Positions 49,267 through 57,827 of a stretch of DNA of 64,000 nucleotides are shown here, one piece after another. The notes below the pieces were generated by a model. That model made no database searches. It had not been told where the DNA came from and worked only from the letters and a program-made list of their open reading frames with translations. Within the stretch, counting starts at the first letter, position 1, and each line of letters opens with the position of its first letter. Origin of the DNA: Bacillus australimaris (GTDB taxonomy: Bacteria > Bacillota > Bacilli > Bacillales > Bacillaceae); the NCBI RefSeq assembly GCF_001307105.1, contig NZ_LGYN01000031.1, positions 40,970-104,969 of the forward strand, read 5' to 3'. The translations under genes and the position numbers were made by a program.

Positions 49267-49692
49267 ATGGAATGGATGAAAATTGATCAAGTGGCGAAAA
49301 GAAGCGGTCTGACAAAACGAACGATTCGTTTCTATGAAGAGATTGGTTTATTATCAGCACCAAAGCGGACAGAGGGCGGTGTCAGACTTTACTCAGAGGA
49401 CGACATGGAAGAACTAGAAAAAGTGATGCAGGCAAAAGAGGTACTCGGCTTTTCTTTACAGGAGCTTCAATCGTTTATGGAAATAGGAAAGCAGCTAGAG
49501 CTGAATAAAGAAGGCTACTTGCTGTCGCTTGATCCAAAGGAACGATTAGAGAAGATTTTAGATATTGATGCACAGCTGACCGTGCAGCATCAATTGATTA
49601 CAAAAAAGCTTGAAACGATTCAATCCTTTAAAAAGGATCTTGAAACGATGAAAGAAAGAGCGGCTCATGCGATTGAGCAATTACAAAAATAA
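49267..49692 (+). CDS. yfmP: MerR family regulator YfmP
   Basis: 141 residues: a MerR winged HTH (MKIDQVAKRSGLTKRTIRFYEEIGLLSAPKRTEGGVRLY) and a C-terminal coiled-coil dimerisation helix, without a Cys-rich metal site. In B. subtilis YfmP controls the adjacent MFS pump gene yfmO. ATG after AGGAGG. It is followed by a hairpin and then yfmO. Confidence 0.9.
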   Translation: MEWMKIDQVAKRSGLTKRTIRFYEEIGLLSAPKRTEGGVRLYSEDDMEELEKVMQAKEVLGFSLQELQSFMEIGKQLELNKEGYLLSLDPKERLEKILDIDAQLTVQHQLITKKLETIQSFKKDLETMKERAAHAIEQLQK

Positions 49693-49718
49693 ACACCTCT
49701 GCGTGTTTATTTTATTTT
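49690..49718 (+). terminator. Hairpin between yfmP and yfmO
   Basis: AAATAAACAC, CTCTGC loop, GTGTTTATTT plus T-rich tail. Sitting within the operon, it may lower yfmO read-through. Confidence 0.7.
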
Positions 49719-49748
49719 GTCAACAATTGAAAGAAAGGTTCTGATGGA

Positions 49749-50942
49749 ATGAAGGAAGAAGAAGTGTTGAAACAGCGGACAAGTTTGCTTAGGCAGCCAA
49801 AGGCAGTTTGGGCTGTTGCCTTTGCGTGTGTCATCTCGTTTATGGGAATTGGTCTTGTAGACCCAATTCTGCCAGCCATTGCATCGCAATTGCATGCGTC
49901 TCCAAGTCAGGTTTCTCTTTTATTTACAAGCTACTTACTTGTGACTGGCTTTGTGATGTTTTTTACCGGCTTTATTTCTAGTCGTATTGGTGCGAAATGG
50001 ACGTTATTAGTTGGACTCATTTTTATTATTGTCTTTTCTGCTTTAGGCGGTACCTCTTCAACGATTAATGGATTAATTGGCTTTAGAGGCGGATGGGGCA
50101 TTGGGAATGCTTTATTCATTTCAACGGCACTATCAGTGATTGTCGGTGTGTCTGTTGGAGGAAGTGCGAAGGCCATCATTTTATATGAGGCAGCACTAGG
50201 TCTTGGGATTTCCGTTGGACCTCTGCTTGGCGGTGAGCTTGGAACAATCTCTTGGCGCGGACCATTCTTTGGTGTTGCTGTGTTAATGCTGATTGCTCTT
50301 TTAGCAATTACCTTTATGCTTCCACCTATGCAAAAGCCGCAGAAAAAGGTGAAATTATTTGAGGCTGTCGGAGCATTAAAATATAAAGGACTTTTAACGA
50401 TGGCATCTGCCGCTTTCTTATATAATTTTGGCTTCTTTGTTCTTTTAGCGTATTCGCCATTTGTGCTCCATCTTGATGAACATGGACTTGGTTATGTTTT
50501 CTTTGGATGGGGGCTGTTTTTGGCTGTGACATCCGTCTTCTCAGCGCCAGTCATTCATCGCAAGCTTGGGACATTGACCTCTCTTGTCGTTTTGTTTGCT
50601 TCGTTTGCGGTGATTTTACTTGGCATTGGGGTATGGACGTCACATGTTGTCGTCGTTATTTGCGGTATTGTCATTGCTGGGGGAATTCTCGGTATGATCA
50701 ATACAGTGCTCACGACGGCTGTAATGGGTTCAGCACCGGTTGAGCGTTCAATTGCATCATCCTCATATAGTGCTGTACGGTTTATTGGAGGTGCGATTGC
50801 TCCTTGGATTGCCGGAGTTCTCGCTGAAAGCTATACAGCTAGTACACCTTACTATGTAGGGGCTGCTGTCGTTCTCTTGGGCATGGTCATTCTGCTCCTT
50901 GGGCGTAAGCATCTGATGAATATTCAAGCAGGTCATGAATAG
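49749..50942 (+). CDS. yfmO: MFS multidrug exporter YfmO
   Basis: 397 residues with 12 hydrophobic segments of the drug:H+ antiporter DHA1 type. SFMGIGLVDPILPAIASQLHASPSQVSLLFTSYLLV at TM1; motif A region FISSRIGAKWTLLVGL; antiporter motif C-like ALGLGISVGPLLGGELG. Gene order yfmP-yfmO as in B. subtilis. The ATG at 49749 has AAAGG 11 bases upstream, a weak site. Substrate not determined here. Confidence 0.88.
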   Translation: MKEEEVLKQRTSLLRQPKAVWAVAFACVISFMGIGLVDPILPAIASQLHASPSQVSLLFTSYLLVTGFVMFFTGFISSRIGAKWTLLVGLIFIIVFSALGGTSSTINGLIGFRGGWGIGNALFISTALSVIVGVSVGGSAKAIILYEAALGLGISVGPLLGGELGTISWRGPFFGVAVLMLIALLAITFMLPPMQKPQKKVKLFEAVGALKYKGLLTMASAAFLYNFGFFVLLAYSPFVLHLDEHGLGYVFFGWGLFLAVTSVFSAPVIHRKLGTLTSLVVLFASFAVILLGIGVWTSHVVVVICGIVIAGGILGMINTVLTTAVMGSAPVERSIASSSYSAVRFIGGAIAPWIAGVLAESYTASTPYYVGAAVVLLGMVILLLGRKHLMNIQAGHE

Positions 50943-50984
50943 AAAAAAGCCTTATATCTGAAAAAGATATAAGGCTTTTTTGCC
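50942..50984. terminator. Bidirectional terminator yfmO/yfmM
   Basis: AAAAAAGCCTTATATC, TGAAAAA loop, GATATAAGGCTTTTTT. Confidence 0.93.
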
Positions 50985-50985
50985 G

Positions 50986-52539
50986 TTATAATACTTTTGT
51001 TGTCCAAGATTCGCAATTCCAAGTTTCAGTTGCAACATCTTGATAAAATTCAGGTTCGTGAGAAATCAATAAGACGCTGCCTTTATATTCTTTTAAAGCG
51101 CGTTTTAGTTCTTCTTTTGCATCAACATCCAAGTGGTTTGTCGGCTCATCGAGAACAAGTAAGTTGGTTTCTTCGTTGATCAGCTTGCAAAGACGCACTT
51201 TTGCTTTTTCTCCACCGCTTAAAACAGACACGCGGCTTTCAATATGTTTTGTCGTTAATCCGCATTTTGCTAGAGCGGCTCTGACTTCATATTGCGTGTA
51301 AGAAGGGAAGGTGCTCCATACCTCTTCAATACAGGTATTGCTGTTTTGCTCTTTTACTTCTTGCTCAAAGTAGCCAATATGCAAGAATTCTCCGCGTTCC
51401 ACCTCACCAGAAATTGGCGTGATTTCTCCAAGAAGACTTCGAAGTAATGTCGTTTTTCCAATACCGTTAGCACCGTATAATGCAATTTTTTGTCCGCGTT
51501 CCATTTTTAAGTTCAATGGACGAGAGAGCGGTTCATCATAACCGATCACTAAATCTTTCGTTTCAAAAATCAGTTTCCCGGAAGTACGTGCTTGTTTAAA
51601 GTGGAATTCTGGCTTTGGCTTTTCAGCTGCGAGTTCAATCATATCCATCTTATCGAGTTTCTTTTGACGGGACATCGCCATATTTCTTGTGCTGACACGT
51701 GCTTTGTTTCTTGCGACAAAATCTTTTAATTCAGCCACTTCCTGCTGCTGCCTTTTGTAGGCTGCTTCGAGCTGCTGCTTTTTGACTTCGTACACTTGTT
51801 TAAATTGGTCGTAATCACCAACATAGCGTGTCAGCTCTTGATTTTCAACATGATAAATCAAGTTAATGACACTGTTTAGGAACGGAATATCATGTGAAAT
51901 GAGGATAAACGCATTTTCATATTCCTGTAAATAGCGCTTCAGCCACTCAATATGCTGCTCATCTAAATAGTTGGTCGGCTCATCGAGAAGGAGAATTTCT
52001 GGCTTTTCTAAAAGCAATTTCGCTAGCAGCACCTTCGTACGCTGACCGCCGCTGAGTTCCGTCACATCACGGTCCAGTCCAAGATCTGTTAACCCAAGAC
52101 CTCTAGCAATTTCTTCAACCTTGGAATCAATGATATAGAAATCATTGTTTGTCAGTGCATCCTGAATGACGCCCACTTCCTCTAACAGCTTTTCCAGCTC
52201 ATCAGGATCGGCTTCACCCATTTTTCCATAAATGTCATTCATTGCGGCTTCCATAGAGAATAAATAATGGAATGCATCTTGAAGAACTTCACGGATCGTT
52301 CTGCCTTTTTCTAGCACGGTATGCTGATCAAGATAGCCGACACGGACATTTTTCGCCCATTCAACCTTTCCTGCATCTGGCTCCAGCTTGCCAGTAATAA
52401 TATTCATAAACGTTGACTTTCCTTCACCGTTGGCGCCGATTAAGCCGACATGCTCGCCTTTTAATAAACGGAAGGAGACTTCGTGGAAAATGGCTCTGTC
52501 GCCAAAGCCATGACTTAAATCTTTAACAGATAATATCAT
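50986..52539 (-). CDS. yfmM: ABC-F ATPase YfmM
   Basis: 517 residues, two ABC domains joined by a helical linker; no membrane segment. Walker A GANGEGKSTFM and GANGIGKTTLL; signatures LSGGQRTKVLLAKLL and LSGGEKAKVRLCKLI; Walker B ILLLDEPTNYLD and LLVLDEPTNHLD. It resembles the YbiT-type ABC-F group and B. subtilis YfmM. ABC-F proteins act on ribosomes rather than as transporters. Convergent with yfmO and divergent from yfmL, as in B. subtilis. Confidence 0.9.
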   Translation of the reverse strand: MILSVKDLSHGFGDRAIFHEVSFRLLKGEHVGLIGANGEGKSTFMNIITGKLEPDAGKVEWAKNVRVGYLDQHTVLEKGRTIREVLQDAFHYLFSMEAAMNDIYGKMGEADPDELEKLLEEVGVIQDALTNNDFYIIDSKVEEIARGLGLTDLGLDRDVTELSGGQRTKVLLAKLLLEKPEILLLDEPTNYLDEQHIEWLKRYLQEYENAFILISHDIPFLNSVINLIYHVENQELTRYVGDYDQFKQVYEVKKQQLEAAYKRQQQEVAELKDFVARNKARVSTRNMAMSRQKKLDKMDMIELAAEKPKPEFHFKQARTSGKLIFETKDLVIGYDEPLSRPLNLKMERGQKIALYGANGIGKTTLLRSLLGEITPISGEVERGEFLHIGYFEQEVKEQNSNTCIEEVWSTFPSYTQYEVRAALAKCGLTTKHIESRVSVLSGGEKAKVRLCKLINEETNLLVLDEPTNHLDVDAKEELKRALKEYKGSVLLISHEPEFYQDVATETWNCESWTTKVL

Positions 52540-52691
52540 TTTTTACACCTCAAATAGATTCAAAACGGCTAGTGCCTCTCATGATTATATCGAACTGTCC
52601 GGCTCGATAAAAGCATCAAAAGAAAAATTGCGTTTCAAAGCTGATTTTGAGATACTTAAGGATAGATTGAATGAGGATAAAGGAGATCGAC

Positions 52692-53834
52692 ATGACGGAA
52701 AATTGGGCATTTTTAAAAGAAGCCAAGCCATTTATTCAAGAAAACTTTCAAGCGGCGGGCTTCGCAAAACCAACAGCAATACAAGAAAAAACAGCAGAGT
52801 GGATTACGGAGAAGCGTGATGTGATCGCAGAATCACCAACTGGAACGGGGAAGACACTTGCGTATGTTCTGCCGCTTTTAAATAAAATTGATGTCACGAT
52901 TAAGCACCCACAAGTCTTAATCTTGGCACCTTCAAGAGAGCTTGTGATGCAAATTTTTGATGTGGTGCAAGAGTTCAAACAAGGATCAGATATTAAAGCG
53001 ATCTCCTTGATTGGTGGAGCAAACATCAAAAAGCAGCAAGAAAAACTAAAGAAACACCCAAACATCGTTGTCGCGACACCTGGCCGCGTACAAGAATTAA
53101 TCAAAATCAAGAAATTGAAAATGCATGAAATCAAAACAATCGTGTTAGACGAAGCCGATCAGCTGCTTGTGCCAGAGCATATGAAAACGATCCAAGGGAT
53201 CATTAAGTCCACATTAAAAGAAAGACAAATCCTTTGTTTTTCTGCAACGTTGAAAGATGAAACGGTTCAACTGATTAAAGAAATGACATCTGAACCAGAA
53301 GTATTGAAAATTGCCAGAAGTGAGGAAGAAGCGCAGAAAGTGGGTCACTATTATCTGTTATGTGATCAGCGTGACAAAGTGAAATTACTGCAAAAGCTAT
53401 CACGTCTTGAGGACATGCAGGCGCTCGTTTTTGTGCGTGATATTACGAACTTAAGTATTTATGCAGAGAAATTGGCGTATCACCATGTCGATCTTGGTGT
53501 GCTTCATAGTGAAGCGAAAAAAGCAGAGCGCGCTGTGATCTTAAAGGCATTTGAACAGCATGAATTCCCGCTTCTTCTAGCAACCGATATTGCAGCAAGG
53601 GGCATCGACATTGATGATCTGCCGTATGTGATCCATGCAGACCTGCCAAATGAAGAAGGCTATATTCACCGTTCAGGCAGAACGGGACGCGCAGGTAAAG
53701 AAGGGGCCGTCATCAGTCTTGTTACACCTCAAGAGCATTCGATGCTCAAAAAAATGGCGAAAAAGCTGAATCTTTCTCTTCAGGAAATTATTTATAAGCA
53801 AGGGCAGCTGCATCTTGCGCCCAAACAGGCATAA
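52692..53834 (+). CDS. yfmL: DEAD-box RNA helicase YfmL
   Basis: 380 residues from the ATG at 52692, six bases after AAAGGAG. DEAD-box motifs in order: Q motif (FAKPTAIQ); Walker A SPTGTGKT; APSRELVMQ; TPGRVQEL; DEAD as VLDEADQLL; SAT; ARGIDIDDLP; HRSGRTGRAG. No C-terminal RNA-binding extension. B. subtilis YfmL works in ribosome assembly, with cold-related phenotypes. Stands alone, divergent from yfmM. Confidence 0.92.
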   Translation: MTENWAFLKEAKPFIQENFQAAGFAKPTAIQEKTAEWITEKRDVIAESPTGTGKTLAYVLPLLNKIDVTIKHPQVLILAPSRELVMQIFDVVQEFKQGSDIKAISLIGGANIKKQQEKLKKHPNIVVATPGRVQELIKIKKLKMHEIKTIVLDEADQLLVPEHMKTIQGIIKSTLKERQILCFSATLKDETVQLIKEMTSEPEVLKIARSEEEAQKVGHYYLLCDQRDKVKLLQKLSRLEDMQALVFVRDITNLSIYAEKLAYHHVDLGVLHSEAKKAERAVILKAFEQHEFPLLLATDIAARGIDIDDLPYVIHADLPNEEGYIHRSGRTGRAGKEGAVISLVTPQEHSMLKKMAKKLNLSLQEIIYKQGQLHLAPKQA

Positions 53835-53868
53835 AAAAGGACCCTTCCATATGGAGGGTCCTTTCTTG
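53832..53868. terminator. Bidirectional terminator yfmL/yfmJ
   Basis: AAAGGACCCTTCC, ATA loop, GGAGGGTCCTTT with flanking A- and T-runs. Confidence 0.9.
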
Positions 53869-54873
53869 TTATGAAATTTTGACAAGCTGTTTTCCGACAT
53901 TTTCCCCTTTGAATAGTCCAAGGAATGCATCGGGAATGTTGTCAAAACCTTCGATAATGGTTTCTTTGTAAGTCAGTTTGTCTTCTTTTACCCATTGTGC
54001 GAGATCCTTTGCTGCCTCTCCAAAACGATCTGAATAGTTGGCAACAATGAAGCCTTGCATCAATGCGCTTGTTTTAATGAGTTTTGTTTGCACACGCGGT
54101 CCGATATCCTCACTTGCGCTAATGTTATAAGAAGAAATAGCGCCGCATACTGGAATGCGTGCAAAACGATTCAAATGATTCATCACCGCATCTGAAATCT
54201 CGCCGCCTACATTGTCAAAGTACACATCAACGCCGTTAGGACAGGCTTTTGCAATCGCATCATCTAAATCATTAGTTGTTTTATAATTAATCGTTTCATC
54301 AAAGCCCAATTCTTTTAAATAAGCGAGTTTATCATCAGATCCGGCAATTCCAACGACGTGTGCGCCTTTGATTTTAGCAATTTGTCCAACAACGGAACCA
54401 ACGGCACCTGCCGCTCCAGAAATGACAACTGTTTCGCCCTCTTTTGGCTGACCAATCGCAAGCAGGCCGAAGTAGGCGGTTTGCCCTGGCATACCTAAAA
54501 TCCCTAAATAATAGGACAATGGCGCAATGGACGGATCAATTTTAGTCAGAGATTCAGCTTTGGCAGTGGAAAATTCCTGCCATCCTAGAAATCCAAGAAC
54601 AAAATCACCTTTTTCAAATTGAGGTGATTTCGACTCAACGACCTCTCCGACAACACCGCCCTGAATCACTTCATTTAGCTTGAACGGAGGTGTATAGGAT
54701 TTTGTATCCTGCATTCGCCCTCTCATATAAGGATCTACAGAAACATATTTCGTTTGAATCAAGACTTCTCCATCTTGCGGGACAGGTACATCTACTGTTT
54801 CAAAATGAAAAACATCTTTTGTGGGTAATCCTTTTGGACGTTTGGCTAATTGAATTTGCTTTTGTTGACTCAT
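53869..54873 (-). CDS. yfmJ: NADP-dependent medium-chain oxidoreductase YfmJ
   Basis: 334-residue MDR/zinc-independent oxidoreductase of the leukotriene B4 dehydrogenase/curcumin reductase group. N-terminal GroES-like fold (DVPVPQDGEVLIQTKYVSVDPYMRGRM) and nucleotide-binding GAAGAVGSVVGQIAKIKG. It probably reduces alpha,beta-unsaturated carbonyls with NADPH. ATG after AAAGGGAGG. Follows yfmL convergently, as in B. subtilis. Confidence 0.9.
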   Translation of the reverse strand: MSQQKQIQLAKRPKGLPTKDVFHFETVDVPVPQDGEVLIQTKYVSVDPYMRGRMQDTKSYTPPFKLNEVIQGGVVGEVVESKSPQFEKGDFVLGFLGWQEFSTAKAESLTKIDPSIAPLSYYLGILGMPGQTAYFGLLAIGQPKEGETVVISGAAGAVGSVVGQIAKIKGAHVVGIAGSDDKLAYLKELGFDETINYKTTNDLDDAIAKACPNGVDVYFDNVGGEISDAVMNHLNRFARIPVCGAISSYNISASEDIGPRVQTKLIKTSALMQGFIVANYSDRFGEAAKDLAQWVKEDKLTYKETIIEGFDNIPDAFLGLFKGENVGKQLVKIS

Positions 54874-54957
54874 GTCAAATCCTCCCTTTCACTTGCAGCC
54901 TAGATTTACATTAACATGATGCTTCTTTTCGTTCAAAACATACGGTCTTTTCAAAAC

Positions 54958-55004
54958 ACATAAAAAAAAGCAGCCGCCATCTCATCGACAGGGCTACTTT
55001 TTTT
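54958..55004 (-). terminator. Terminator after the 125-codon gene
   Basis: On the minus strand GTAGCCC, a 16-base loop, GGCTGC and a T-run. The stem is short and imperfect. Confidence 0.6.
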
Positions 55005-55371
55005 GAAGAGATACAGAGAGGAGCGGCGGGAGGCAACCGAACAGCTGATACACATCCGCATCACGTTCTTTTAACAAATATTCGTTTGCATTTTGCATGG
55101 AGGCTTTCATCATATCGCGCGTCACAAAAGGAAAAAGGATATTCAAGTATGAGGACAACAGGTCTTGTGGATCTTGTTCAATTGACTCGATATCTCCAAT
55201 GTTAATAATGATGGAAAAGAGATAATCAATGGAGATGCGAAAGTGCTGTTCAGCAAACAACGTAAGCGGCTTTGCATTTGCTTCTTCAGGATTCCACTTT
55301 TGAAAAAGCTGTTTCACCAAATCACTGACAACCCAAGCATTAAACTGCTGCTCAGCTGAAAAATAATACAT
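54994..55371 (-). CDS. Hypothetical protein
   Basis: About 125 residues from ATG 55371, seven bases after GAGGT; the frame opens 17 codons earlier without a good site. No recognised family. It reads as a soluble helical protein (YYFSAEQQFNAWVVSDLVKQLFQKW; SIDYLFSIIINIGDIES; FGCLPPLLSVSLQKK). No Cys motif, signal or strong membrane span. Monocistronic, between yfmJ and yflT. Confidence 0.6.
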   Translation of the reverse strand: MYYFSAEQQFNAWVVSDLVKQLFQKWNPEEANAKPLTLFAEQHFRISIDYLFSIIINIGDIESIEQDPQDLLSSYLNILFPFVTRDMMKASMQNANEYLLKERDADVYQLFGCLPPLLSVSLQKK

Positions 55372-55534
55372 CAGCTCTACCTCATTTCTAGCCTCCAGTA
55401 TAAGAATTGTACAACAAATCAATAGGATTGAACATTATAATTCAGAAAATTTAGTCAATTTTACGGGATTTTTGTCAAAAATAAGTCAATAGGCTCGGTC
55501 CGTTCATCAAGCAAAATGGATGTGCTCGTAGAAG

Positions 55535-55559
55535 GTTTAATGGCAAAAGTGACGGGTAA
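55535..55559 (+). promoter_or_regulatory. Sigma-B promoter of yflT
   Basis: GTTTAA (55535-55540), 13-base spacer, GGGTAA (55554-55559): a near-consensus sigma-B promoter 34 bases before the yflT start. Confidence 0.8.
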
Positions 55560-55592
55560 AAGAATCGTAAGACGTTAAAGGAGGAATATAAA

Positions 55593-55940
55593 ATGAAACC
55601 TGTTGTAAGAGAGTATTCAAATGATGAAACACTTCAACGAGATGTAGAGCAATTAAAAGAACTCGGTGTTGCAAGAGAGGACATTTATGTTCTGTCCCAT
55701 GACGATGATCGAACAGAGCGTATTGCAAACAATGCAGATGCCAATACGATTGGTCCAAGAGAGGTCGGACTTAAACATGCTGTTGGAAACATCTTTAGTA
55801 AAAAGGGCGATGAGCTCCGCAATAAAATTCATGAAATTGGTTTCTCTAAAGAAGAAGCTGAAACTTTTGAAGAACATTTAGACGAAGGAAAAGTCCTTCT
55901 CTTTGTGACAGACCATGAAAAAGTGAAAACCTGGGCATAA
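55593..55940 (+). CDS. yflT: General stress protein 17M family (YflT)
   Basis: 115-residue protein with the YflT domain: PVVREYSNDETLQRDVEQLKELGVAREDIYVLSHD at the N-terminus and EEHLDEGKVLLFVTD at the end. The B. subtilis counterpart is a sigma-B stress protein of unknown biochemical role. A sigma-B promoter is visible directly upstream. ATG after AAAGGAGG. A strong terminator follows; beyond it begins the AT-rich leader region of the biosynthetic cluster. Confidence 0.85.
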   Translation: MKPVVREYSNDETLQRDVEQLKELGVAREDIYVLSHDDDRTERIANNADANTIGPREVGLKHAVGNIFSKKGDELRNKIHEIGFSKEEAETFEEHLDEGKVLLFVTDHEKVKTWA

Positions 55941-55954
55941 ACGCCAGCTGAAAA

Positions 55955-55990
55955 AAAGCCTCTTACTTTTGTAAGGGGCTTTTTTTCATG
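55955..55990 (+). terminator. Terminator of yflT
   Basis: AAAAAGCCTCTTAC, TTTT loop, GTAAGGGGCTTTTTTT. Confidence 0.9.
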
Positions 55991-56345
55991 CCAACTTTTC
56001 TGAAGAAGAGGCTGATTCTTTTTTACTATAATAAGAAAAAACAGCACAATGGAATAAATAGTAAAATATCTAATTGAAAATGTAGTTATACCAAATATAA
56101 TCACCGAAAAACAGAAAAGAATAGTCAAAATATCACAAAAAATCATTCGGGAAATAATCATTGTATCTATCTAATTTGATTTAAAATGAAATAAAAATCT
56201 TGTGTAATTTAGTAGATAAATTTCTTAGTTCTATTGGTTTAAGTTGTATTTTTGTGTAGAAATAAGTGTTTTGAGGTCAAAAAACCACGAAAAATACCTG
56301 TATTTTCAATTAGAAAATTCATTCTAATGTTTAGGAAATAATTTG
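55991..56345. other. AT-rich non-coding stretch with a dyad
   Basis: About 355 bases, visibly richer in A and T than the genes around it, without a convincing ORF. It holds one clean dyad, ATTAGAA-N6-TTCTAAT (56309-56328), ending 17 bases before the tox-like -35 and thus placed like an activator site. Nothing else is recognised. Confidence 0.6.
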
Positions 56346-56374
56346 TTGACAAAATAATCTAAAAACAATATATT
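56346..56374 (+). promoter_or_regulatory. Strong promoter of the tox-like cluster
   Basis: TTGACA (56346-56351), exactly 17 bases, TATATT (56369-56374): the -35 is perfect and the -10 has one mismatch. Transcription would begin near 56381, giving about 515 bases of leader before the first enzyme gene. Confidence 0.8.
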
Positions 56375-56680
56375 TGGCTTATTCCAGTCATTATGGAATT
56401 AGTTGTTAAATTTCCGGCGGATTTATTCGAAGCATATTCTAGTGAAAGGTGGTGGCACGGAACCAAGGCGTAAGCACCTCTAAGAGAAGATTTTGCTGAA
56501 AAAATGTCTACGTAAAAAAGAAAAAATAGTCCTTTACTTAAAAAATGATAGCCGGTCTAATACAGTAGATTGATCTTTCTACTATGAATACTTGGCAAGA
56601 GATATTCAAAAGTTGTTAGTTCCTGTACAGAAGAGAAAGCGGTTTCAAAAAAGTTTGAACGGTGAAGGAGGTGAACTCAT

Positions 56681-56749
56681 ATGAAAAAAAGAGATAACAA
56701 GCTGAGGCGTTGCAGCTTTCGAACGGCTGCATATGAGGATGCATGCTGA
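56681..56749 (+). CDS. 22-codon leader ORF in the tox-like 5' region
   Basis: ATG with a near-perfect AAGGAGGTGA six bases upstream, a better ribosome site than most genes in the window. The peptide runs from MKKRDNKLRR to YEDAC, basic first and acidic last, with two Cys and no hydrophobic signal. Its final codon and stop lie in the 5' arm of a strong hairpin. It may be a regulatory leader peptide. A secreted or modified product seems unlikely from the composition. Translation is inferred. Confidence 0.55.
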   Translation: MKKRDNKLRRCSFRTAAYEDAC

Positions 56750-56791
56750 AAAAGAAGAGTGAACATGTGGGATGCTTCTCTCCTTTTTCAG
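56746..56791 (+). promoter_or_regulatory. Leader hairpin carrying an anti-Shine-Dalgarno sequence
   Basis: CTGAAAAAG (56746-56754) pairs with CTTTTTCAG (56783-56791), and GAAGAG with CTTCTC inside. The 3' arm contains CTCCTT (56780-56785), a perfect complement of the AAGGAG of toxA (56885-56890). No T-run follows, so it is not a plain terminator. Further small dyads lie at 56799-56815 and 56836-56854. Confidence 0.55.
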
Positions 56792-56898
56792 AAAAACAGA
56801 TTTTCCTAAAAAATCCATCTCTCATTTTAACATAAGGTTTTTGGCTTGAAAACCACCTTTGCCCGAAAAGACGATTGTGAATTGAAGGAGGTTTCGTG

Positions 56899-57555
56899 AT
56901 GAAAAAGGCTTTGTATCATGAAGACAGTGGGTTGTATTTAGAAAAGATGCGCATGGCATTTCAAGAGCATTATGAGCAAAGAACAGATATGTGGTCCACT
57001 GATTCATCCTTAACAGACGCAGCTGTGATGTCATTAAAGGCATGGCGTTCAAGAGAAAAGAATGGACTTGCTTCTGTACTGGATATCGGATGCGGGAACG
57101 GCCGTGCACTTGACCATTTAAATGGGCTTTCCACGTATGTCGGTATCGACTTGTATGAGCATGAGGAGTGGGCAGTGTTGCAGAAAAGAGAAACGGTTCC
57201 TGTCTATTTTGTTCATCAAGATTTTATGTCATGGTCGATGGATCAGGGGCGCGGGATGCAGTTTGATTTGATTTTAGATCATGGCTGCTTTCATCATCAA
57301 CATCCTGATGATCATGAACGTTACTTAAAACAGGTCTCCTCTTTACTTTATGAAGGCGGTGTCTTTTCACTTGTTGTTTGGGGAGAAGAATGGAGAACAG
57401 GGTTAATCGGAGAAGATGGCCGCTTCCATTTTTCATTTTCAGATTCTCAGCTTGGCGAAAAAATTTGTACATCAGGTCTTGAGCTTGTGTCCATATCACC
57501 GCTAAAAGCGAAGGCTGGAATGAGCCAGCATCATGTCATTGCCGTCAAAATCTAG
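56899..57555 (+). CDS. toxA: SAM-dependent methyltransferase, ToxA-like
   Basis: About 218 residues, class I methyltransferase. Motif I is SVLDIGCGNGRALDHL (residues ~59-75), then STYVGIDLYEHEEWAVLQ and FDLILDHGCFHHQHPDDHERYL with the motif IV region. Starts at ATG 56899, seven bases after AAGGAGG; a GTG three bases earlier is an alternative. By family alone the substrate is unknown, but the neighbours point to ToxA, the enzyme that N-methylates the azapteridine core in toxoflavin synthesis. First gene of the cluster, behind a long leader. Confidence 0.75.
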   Translation: MKKALYHEDSGLYLEKMRMAFQEHYEQRTDMWSTDSSLTDAAVMSLKAWRSREKNGLASVLDIGCGNGRALDHLNGLSTYVGIDLYEHEEWAVLQKRETVPVYFVHQDFMSWSMDQGRGMQFDLILDHGCFHHQHPDDHERYLKQVSSLLYEGGVFSLVVWGEEWRTGLIGEDGRFHFSFSDSQLGEKICTSGLELVSISPLKAKAGMSQHHVIAVKI

Positions 57556-57681
57556 TACAAAGGTAAGTCACCTAAACTAGCAGAGGTGTTCATTCTAAGA
57601 AAGAGCGACTGCGATCAAGTGAGCTTGCTGCTCCAACAGAGAGAAAGCGTATGAAGCGAAATTTCTGCTCTTTTGTACTAG
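57552..57681 (+). other. Long-range 10-bp stem enclosing 110 bases
   Basis: CTAGTACAAA (57552-57561, overlapping the toxA stop codon) is the exact complement of TTTGTACTAG (57672-57681). A small hairpin, GAGC-TTGCT-GCTC, lies between. This could be a structured RNA domain in the toxA-toxB gap. No ORF is convincing here. Confidence 0.45.
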
Positions 57682-57772
57682 AAAAGGACAAGGTCTGATC
57701 GATGAGAGACATCGTATATCCATTTCCTTCTGCTGAGTTCGGGAGCACACATTTTGAGGGAGTGTGTAAACA

Positions 57773-57827
57773 TATTCATCACTCCATCACTGCGCTATGG
57801 GAGTGGATTTAGGCGCAGTGATGAATA
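57773..57827 (+). promoter_or_regulatory. Two mutually exclusive hairpins before toxB
   Basis: The 3' arm GCGCAGTGATGAATA (57813-57827) can pair over 11 bp with CATCACTGCGC (57785-57795) or over 11 bp with TATTCATCACT (57773-57783), not both. It ends directly at the GGGGGGAGA ribosome site of toxB (start 57840). A further dyad, CACAC/GTGTG, lies at 57745-57767. Switch-like control of toxB translation is possible. Confidence 0.5.

Noticed and set aside
56393..56473. 26-codon ORF near the predicted tox transcription start
   Set aside because: ATG only about 12 bases after the predicted start with no Shine-Dalgarno sequence; too short to judge, so not listed as a gene.
56441..56475. T-box-like string GGTGGCACGG in the tox leader
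   Set aside because: It differs from the T-box core (TGGNACCGCG) and there is no specifier stem or terminator/antiterminator pair around it.
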